A stretch of 9,758 nt of DNA from Ectothiorhodospiraceae bacterium (GTDB lineage: Bacteria > Pseudomonadota > Gammaproteobacteria > Nitrococcales > AK92): assembly GCA_029263635.1 (NCBI GenBank), contig JAJUFY010000064.1, forward strand, positions 1 to 9,758. Direction: 5' to 3'. Shown here piece by piece: positions 6,157 to 9,758 of the stretch. A program made the position numbers and the translations under genes. Below the pieces are notes generated by a model. That model saw nothing but the letters and a program-made list of their open reading frames with translations. It had not been told where the DNA came from and did no database searches. Every line of letters starts with the position of its first letter. Position 1 is the stretch's first letter.

Positions 6157-6624
6157 CTACCAGACCCCGCCGGCAAAGTCCTGCTGCCGCCAGGCTTCGT
6201 AGACCACCACGGCAACCGCGTTGGACAGGTTCAGGCTGCGGCTGTTGGGCACCATCGGGATGCGCAGCACCTCTGTGGGCGCCAGCTTCGCCAGCGCAGC
6301 GTCGTCCAGCCCCCGCGTTTCCGGACCGAACACCAGGCAATCGCCCGGCTGATAGCGGAATTCATGGTAGCCGGCGTCGGCTTTGCTCGAGAAAGCCAGG
6401 AGCCGCTGCGGCCGCACCGCGGCCAGGAACGCCTCGATGCCGTCATGGGTCCGAACCCGGACCCATTCATGGTAATCGAGTCCGGCTCGGCGCAGGCGGG
6501 CATCGTCCATTTCGAAGCCGAGCGGGCGGATCAGATGCAGTTCCACGCCCGTGTTGGCGCACAGGCGGATCACATTGCCGGTGTTGGGCGGAATCTCGGG
6601 CTCGACCAGGACGACGTGCAGCAT
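6157..6624 (-). CDS. trmL: tRNA (cytidine/uridine-2'-O-)-methyltransferase TrmL, SPOUT family
   Basis: A 155-residue SPOUT (trefoil-knot) methyltransferase. In E. coli the ortholog methylates the 2'-O of the wobble nucleotide 34 in two tRNA-Leu isoacceptors using S-adenosylmethionine. Motifs seen: EPEIPPNTGNVIRLCANTG (8-26), LVFGPETRGL (97-106) and IPMVPNSRSLNLSNAVAVVV (122-141), which together form the knot and cofactor pocket. The ATG at 6624-6622 is chosen because it gives MLHVVLVEPEIPPNTGN, the normal N-terminus and length. The frame stays open to an upstream ATG at 6663 and a TTG at 6678, adding up to 18 residues with no family resemblance. None of these starts has a good ribosome binding site. 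It lies 59 bases downstream of the DUF4124 gene on the same strand and converges on gpsA. Closeness to secB/gpsA is shared with E. coli and Pseudomonas. Confidence 0.95.
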   Translation of the reverse strand: MLHVVLVEPEIPPNTGNVIRLCANTGVELHLIRPLGFEMDDARLRRAGLDYHEWVRVRTHDGIEAFLAAVRPQRLLAFSSKADAGYHEFRYQPGDCLVFGPETRGLDDAALAKLAPTEVLRIPMVPNSRSLNLSNAVAVVVYEAWRQQDFAGGVW

Positions 6625-6683
6625 GGCGGCAGGATTGTTGCCGGCAACGGCGGCGATGTCCATGGCCGAACCGCGCAAGTCCG

Positions 6684-7193
6684 TCAGTGCAGCCGCGACG
6701 GACGGTGCATGTAGAAGGTCTGCGGGCCGCCGCGGGCAATGACCCGGCCGTGATCGTCCAGCACTTCCACGCTCAGCGCATGGGCGCCCCGATCGACATT
6801 GACCAGCCTCATGCTGGTCTTGCCTACCGCTTCGCCGACCGGCACGCCGTCAAGCAGCAGCCTGAGCCTGTGGCCGCTGCGCAAGGCCGGTTGCAGTCCT
6901 ACCGTGACCTCGACCTGGCCGGGTCCGTTGCGGATAGTCTGCTCCGGGGCCGGCGAGAGGATCTCCACACGGGCATAGATCGAGGGCGGCTCCGGCTTCG
7001 CCGCTGGCGAGGCGGGCGGTGGCAGCGGCGGCGAGGTGTAGACCTGCAATGGCGGCAGCTCCACCGGATCGGCGCCCGGCGCCGGGATGTCGCTGTAATG
7101 CCAGCGGCCGGATGCGTCCTGCCACTTGTAAATGACAGCGCCCGCGGCGATGGGGTAGACCGCCAGCAGCAGGGCAAGCGAAGCTCGCGTCAT
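6684..7193 (-). CDS. Secreted DUF4124-domain protein with Ig-like C-terminal domain
   Basis: A 169-residue exported protein of unknown function. Residues 1-18 are a signal peptide. Residues 20-37 (VIYKWQDASGRWHYSDIP) are the hallmark of DUF4124, a short domain common at the N-terminus of proteobacterial periplasmic proteins. A Pro/Ala-rich linker follows at about 46-70. Residues 73-165 look like a beta-sandwich (VEILSPAPEQTIRNGPGQVEV, then LRLLLDGVPVG and GAHALSVEVLDDHGRVIA), resembling Ig-like or fibronectin-like domains that bind at the cell surface. It has no cysteines and no catalytic motif. The ATG at 7193 has only a weak AGG before it. It lies downstream of glnA, beyond a strong hairpin, so it may have its own promoter; TTATAT at 7206-7201 is a possible but unsupported -10. 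DUF4124 genes are often seen beside glnA/ntrBC, but that proximity has not given a function. Confidence 0.87.
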   Translation of the reverse strand: MTRASLALLLAVYPIAAGAVIYKWQDASGRWHYSDIPAPGADPVELPPLQVYTSPPLPPPASPAAKPEPPSIYARVEILSPAPEQTIRNGPGQVEVTVGLQPALRSGHRLRLLLDGVPVGEAVGKTSMRLVNVDRGAHALSVEVLDDHGRVIARGGPQTFYMHRPSRLH

Positions 7194-7230
7194 GGCCTAG
7201 ATATAAGCCAGGGCTTGGCGTCGCTGCAAA

Positions 7231-7259
7231 CCGCCGGGGTCCGCACCGGACCCCGGCGG
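7231..7259 (-). terminator. Strong hairpin downstream of glnA
   Basis: CCGCCGGGGTCCG (7231-7243) and CGGACCCCGGCGG (7247-7259) form a perfect 13-bp, nearly all G-C stem with a 3-base loop. On the minus strand it begins 21 bases after the glnA stop and is followed by TTTGC. The T-run is short, but the very stable stem makes it the best terminator in the window. It should separate glnA from the DUF4124 gene at least partly. Confidence 0.75.
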
Positions 7260-7280
7260 ACGGGACTCTCCAGGCCGGCG

Positions 7281-8696
7281 CTACAGGCTGTAATAGAGAT
7301 CGAACTCCACCGGATGGGTGGTCATCCGCAGGCGCTGGACATCCTGCATCTTCAGCCTGATGTAGGAGTCGATGAAGTCGTCGCTGAAGACGCCGCCGCG
7401 CTTGAGGAACTCGCGATCCCGATCCAGGGCATTGAGTGCTTCCTCCAGCGAGAAGACCACCTTGGGGATGTCCTTCTCTTCCTCCGGCGGCAGATCGTAC
7501 AGATCCTTGTCGGCCGCATCCCCGGGATGGATCTTGTTCTGGATGCCGTCGAGCCCGGCCATCATCATGGCCGCGAAGGCAAGGTACGGATTCGCGGTGG
7601 AATCCGGGAAGCGCACTTCGATGCGACGAGCCCGCGGGTCGGAAACATAGGGGATCCGGATCGACGCCGAGCGATTCTGCGCCGAGTAGGCCAGCAACAC
7701 CGGCGCCTCGAAATGGGGCACCAGCCGCTTGTAGCTGTTGGTCGAGGGGTTGGTGAACGCGTTCAGCGCGTGGGCATGCTTGATGATGCCGCCGATGTAG
7801 TACAGCGCCAGTTCCGACAGGCCGCCATACTGGTCGCCGGTGAACAGGTTCTTGCCGGCCTTGGCGAGAGACTGATGCACATGCATGCCCGAGCCGTTAT
7901 CGCCGACCAGCGGCTTCGGCATGAAGGTCGCGGTCTTGCCGTAGGCATGGGCGACATTGTGGATCACGTACTTGAGGGTCTGCACCTGATCCGCCTTGCG
8001 CACCATGGTGCCGAAGCGGACACCGATCTCGCACTGACCGGCAGTGGCCACCTCGTGATGGTGTACCTCCACCTCCAGGCCCATTTCCTCCAGCGCTTCG
8101 CACATGGCGGCACGGACATCGTGCAGGGCATCGACCGGCGGCACCGGAAAGTAGCCGCCCTTGATGCCGGGGCGATGCCCCATGTTGCCATCCGGGTAGA
8201 CGCGCTCCGTGTTCCAGCTGGCTTCCTCCGAGTCGATCTTGTAGAAGCAGCCGCTCATGTCGGCGCCCCAGCGCACGTCGTCGAAGATGAAGAACTCGTT
8301 CTCCGGGCCGAAGAAGGCGGTGTCGGCAATGCCGGTGGACTGCAGGTAGGCCTCGGCGCGCTTGGCGATCGAGCGCGGATCGCGCCCGTATCCCTGCATG
8401 GTGCTGGGCTCGATGATGTCGCAGACCAGGATCAGGGTGCGCTCGTCGAAGAACGGATCGAGCACCGCGGTGGACGGGTCCGGCATCAGGATCATGTCGG
8501 ATTCGTTGATGCCCCTCCAGCCGGCGATGGAGGAACCGTCGAACATCTTGCCGCTCTCGAACAGATCGGCATCGACGGTCTTGGCGGGCACAGTCACGTG
8601 CTGTTGCTTGCCGCGGCTGTCAGTGAAGCGGAAATCGACGTATTTGACTTCTTGGTCCTTGATCAGCTGGAGGACGTCTTCAGGTGTACGAGGCAT
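7281..8696 (-). CDS. glnA: Glutamine synthetase, type I
   Basis: A 471-residue cytosolic dodecameric enzyme that joins ammonia to glutamate using ATP, the core of nitrogen assimilation. The N-terminal beta-grasp domain contains FDGSSIAGWRGINESDM (52-68). The catalytic domain shows the metal/glutamate site FFGPENEFFIFDD (128-140), the ATP-region KPLVGDNGSGMHVHQSL (261-277) and NRSASIRIP (341-349). Tyr400 in DKDLYDLPPEE is the adenylylation site of the GlnE-regulated type I-beta form, so activity is probably controlled by adenylylation. The ATG at 8696-8694 is chosen: it has GGAG 8 bases upstream (8708-8705) and gives the standard N-terminus. The frame is open for 24 more codons with no family match. 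It is followed by a strong terminator-like hairpin and the DUF4124 gene. The ntrB and ntrC genes, which in many gammaproteobacteria follow closely, are not in this window. Confidence 0.99.
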   Translation of the reverse strand: MPRTPEDVLQLIKDQEVKYVDFRFTDSRGKQQHVTVPAKTVDADLFESGKMFDGSSIAGWRGINESDMILMPDPSTAVLDPFFDERTLILVCDIIEPSTMQGYGRDPRSIAKRAEAYLQSTGIADTAFFGPENEFFIFDDVRWGADMSGCFYKIDSEEASWNTERVYPDGNMGHRPGIKGGYFPVPPVDALHDVRAAMCEALEEMGLEVEVHHHEVATAGQCEIGVRFGTMVRKADQVQTLKYVIHNVAHAYGKTATFMPKPLVGDNGSGMHVHQSLAKAGKNLFTGDQYGGLSELALYYIGGIIKHAHALNAFTNPSTNSYKRLVPHFEAPVLLAYSAQNRSASIRIPYVSDPRARRIEVRFPDSTANPYLAFAAMMMAGLDGIQNKIHPGDAADKDLYDLPPEEEKDIPKVVFSLEEALNALDRDREFLKRGGVFSDDFIDSYIRLKMQDVQRLRMTTHPVEFDLYYSL

Positions 8697-8827
8697 TGCT
8701 CGTTCTCCACGGGGATGGTTTTTAGGATCGGGACACCGATCGCGCTGCTTGGAGAATGGCGCCATCATCTGAGCAGCACGCGGGGATCACGTCTGGCGAG
8801 AGGAGAGCATCAGCACGGTGCTTTTCC

Positions 8828-8843
8828 CGCCCAAGCCGCGCCA
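8828..8843 (-). promoter_or_regulatory. Weak candidate sigma-54 promoter for glnA
   Basis: On the minus strand TGGCGCGGCTTGGGCG keeps the GG and GC dinucleotides at the -24/-12 spacing, and the TGGC-CG of the upstream half; the downstream TTGC is changed to GGGC. glnA is a classical sigma-54/NtrC target. However, I see no good NtrC site (GCAC-N7-GTGC), and TGGC/GGGC strings are common in GC-rich DNA. A sigma-70-like TATCAT (8851-8846) overlaps the same area. Confidence 0.22.
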
Positions 8844-8953
8844 ACATGATAACGCAGCCCGCCGGCAGATGATCGCTGCCATTGCAGAAAAAATATGTGG
8901 CCACGGGCCGCTACCTTCCAGACGCGCCCCTACATCCACCGATAGGGCCACGG

Positions 8954-8959
8954 TATACT
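8954..8959 (+). promoter_or_regulatory. Probable -10 element of the glyQ promoter
   Basis: TATACT on the plus strand matches five of six -10 bases and stands out in GC-rich surroundings. The -35 region 16-18 bases upstream (around 8930-8937, CTACATCC) is a poor match. Transcription would start near 8966 and leave a leader of about 150 bases before the glyQ start. Confidence 0.45.
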
Positions 8960-9051
8960 CTGCGGCCTATCCAGGCCCTCATGACGCGCTGCGGCCCCTA
9001 CCTCATCCTGCATGACTGGCCGGGTGCGCGCATCGTGCAAAGGGCCCTCGA

Positions 9052-9097
9052 GTGGCGCCGGGCCGGAGGGGGCAGAAACCGGCGCTGTCAGCGTTTT
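9052..9097 (+). other. Terminator-like hairpin in the glyQ leader
   Basis: GCGCCGG (9055-9061) pairs with CCGGCGC (9079-9085), extendable by three G-U pairs to 9052 and 9088, around a 17-base purine-rich loop. A smaller alternative stem, CGCT-GTC-AGCG (9083-9093), abuts TTTT at 9094-9097. The two stems share bases 9083-9088, so they cannot both form fully. A stem followed by a short T-run, about 22 bases before the glyQ start, resembles an attenuator, but this is inferred from pairing by eye only. Confidence 0.35.
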
Positions 9098-9106
9098 CCA
9101 ATCCCC

Positions 9107-9114
9107 GGGAGGGG
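9107..9114 (+). promoter_or_regulatory. Ribosome binding site that sets the TTG start of glyQ
   Basis: GGGAGGGG lies 5 bases before a TTG at 9120. The first in-frame ATG (9144) is 29 bases away, too far to use it. This is the main reason for choosing the TTG. Confidence 0.7.
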
Positions 9115-9119
9115 CCGTC

Positions 9120-9758
9120 TTGCCCGCGACAATCACCAAGCCGATGACGTTTCAGGACCTGATCCTGGCTCTGCAGCAGTACTGGGCACAGCATGGCTGT
9201 GTGGTACTCCAACCACTGGACATGGAAGTGGGCGCCGGCACCTTCCATCCCGCCACCTTCCTGCGGGCGATCGGCCCGGAGCCCTGGAACTCCGCCTATG
9301 TCCAGCCGTCGCGCCGGCCTACCGACGGCCGTTACGGCGAAAACCCCAACCGCCTGCAGCACTACTACCAGTTCCAGGTCGTGCTCAAGCCGTCGCCGCA
9401 GAACATCCAGCAGCTCTATCTCGGCTCGCTGGAGATGCTCGGCTTCGATCCGCTGGTGCACGACATCCGTTTCGTCGAGGACAACTGGGAATCGCCGACG
9501 CTGGGCGCCTGGGGCCTCGGCTGGGAGGTGTGGCTGAACGGGATGGAAGTCACCCAGTTCACCTATTTCCAGCAGGTCGGCGGCCTCGACTGCGATCCAG
9601 TGATGGGTGAGATCACCTACGGCCTGGAGCGGCTGGCGATGTACATCCAGGGCGTGGAAAGCGTCTACGACCTGGTCTGGACCGAAGGCGCGGCCGGCAG
9701 CGGCCGCGTGCTGTACCGCGACGTCTTCCACCAGAACGAAGTCGAGCAATCGACCTAC
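9120..9758 (+). CDS. glyQ: Glycyl-tRNA synthetase alpha subunit (3' partial)
   Basis: The first 213 codons of a class II aminoacyl-tRNA synthetase subunit that, with GlyS, forms the alpha2-beta2 enzyme charging tRNA-Gly; the frame remains open at the window edge. The family usually has about 300 residues. From the ATG at 9144 the protein reads MTFQDLILALQQYWAQHGC, then LDMEVGAGTFHPATF, YVQPSRRPTDGRYGENPNR (class II motif region), DIRFVEDNWESPTLGAWGLG, NGMEVTQFTYFQQVGG and ITYGLERLAMYIQG, nearly matching E. coli GlyQ throughout. The likely start is the TTG at 9120, giving MPATITKPMTFQ. It has a strong ribosome binding site, and E. coli GlyQ also has several residues before the TFQ motif. It is divergent from glnA across a structured 423-base region. 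glyS would be expected just beyond the window. Confidence 0.97.
   Translation, partial: MPATITKPMTFQDLILALQQYWAQHGCVVLQPLDMEVGAGTFHPATFLRAIGPEPWNSAYVQPSRRPTDGRYGENPNRLQHYYQFQVVLKPSPQNIQQLYLGSLEMLGFDPLVHDIRFVEDNWESPTLGAWGLGWEVWLNGMEVTQFTYFQQVGGLDCDPVMGEITYGLERLAMYIQGVESVYDLVWTEGAAGSGRVLYRDVFHQNEVEQSTY

Larger units (their letters stand above)
8697..9119. other. Non-coding divergent region between glnA and glyQ
   Basis: These 423 bases hold no credible gene. On the glnA side there is a hairpin in the leader (GATCGG-GACA-CCGATC, 8726-8741) and the candidate promoter elements listed separately. An A-rich patch (GAAAAAATAT, 8887-8896) lies near the middle. On the glyQ side there is a good -10 hexamer and a GC-rich, strongly structured leader of about 150 bases. 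Frames that stay open here run through or antisense to glyQ and glnA and resemble no protein. Confidence 0.6.

Noticed and set aside
4607..6340. A minus-strand open frame of about 577 codons antisense to secB and gpsA
   Set aside because: secB and gpsA are unambiguous on the other strand. The antisense product has no recognisable domain and is expected by chance from codon bias in GC-rich DNA.
6625..6678. An 18-residue N-terminal extension of TrmL from a TTG or internal ATG
   Set aside because: The family normally begins at MLHVVLVEPEIPPNTGN with about 155 residues. The extension adds no conserved sequence and has no better ribosome binding site.
6687..8849. A very long plus-strand open frame of about 720 codons antisense to the DUF4124 gene and glnA
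   Set aside because: It is a GC-rich shadow of glnA and the DUF4124 gene. The minus-strand proteins match known families throughout, while this translation has low-complexity His/Ala/Arg-rich content and no motif.
8981..9610. A possible leader peptide (MTRCGPYLILHDW...) with a run of glycine codons (Ala-Gly-Gly-Gly) inside the glyQ leader hairpin
   Set aside because: The frame does not stop in the leader but runs far into glyQ in another frame, unlike an attenuation leader peptide, and its ATG has no clear ribosome binding site.
1..9758. CRISPR arrays, insertion sequences, phage genes, toxin-antitoxin pairs, tRNA or rRNA genes
   Set aside because: I looked for regularly spaced repeats, transposase or integrase motifs, small paired genes and tRNA-like folds on both strands and saw none. 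The window is filled by conserved housekeeping genes.

Overview
This window looks like an ordinary chromosomal housekeeping segment from a GC-rich gammaproteobacterium. The evidence is the gene content and order: a YibQ-CtpA-EnvC cluster, a YibN-like rhodanese, SecB, GpsA, a TrmL-type tRNA methyltransferase, a DUF4124 protein, GlnA and GlyQ. Much of this order resembles the E. coli yibN/gpmM/envC/yibQ and secB/gpsA/trmL region and, as I recall it, the Pseudomonas glnA-to-ctpA region. I cannot name the genus. I see no insertion sequence, integrase, phage gene, CRISPR array, tRNA or rRNA, and no compositional break that suggests transfer.

Layout from left to right. Bases 1-216 hold the 3' end of a gene ending in a membrane tail, probably the UbiB kinase-like protein. 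Convergent to it, on the minus strand, is a cell-envelope cluster read as envC (3662-2496), ctpA (2353-1043) and yibQ (1039-263). Divergent from envC, on the plus strand, are a small ArsR-family regulator (3840-4154), a membrane-anchored rhodanese (4203-4628), secB (4646-5137) and gpsA (5141-6139). gpsA converges on trmL (6624-6157), which lies downstream of a DUF4124 gene (7193-6684) and glnA (8696-7281), all on the minus strand. A 423-base non-coding stretch (8697-9119) separates glnA from the divergent glyQ, which starts at a TTG at 9120 and runs off the right edge.

Functionally the left block handles the envelope: septal amidase activation (EnvC), periplasmic proteolysis (CtpA) and a divergent polysaccharide deacetylase (YibQ). 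The centre combines a sulfur-carrier domain, the SecB export chaperone and glycerol-3-phosphate synthesis for phospholipids. The right block is nitrogen assimilation (GlnA) and glycyl-tRNA charging (GlyQ).

I did not find a convincing new system. The points most worth a second look are: the ArsR-type regulator in the place where related genomes usually carry gpmI, with an inverted repeat overlapping its likely promoter; a stable hairpin ending just before the rhodanese start codon; and a structured glyQ leader with a terminator-like element ahead of a TTG start. All regulatory calls are made by eye and are tentative.
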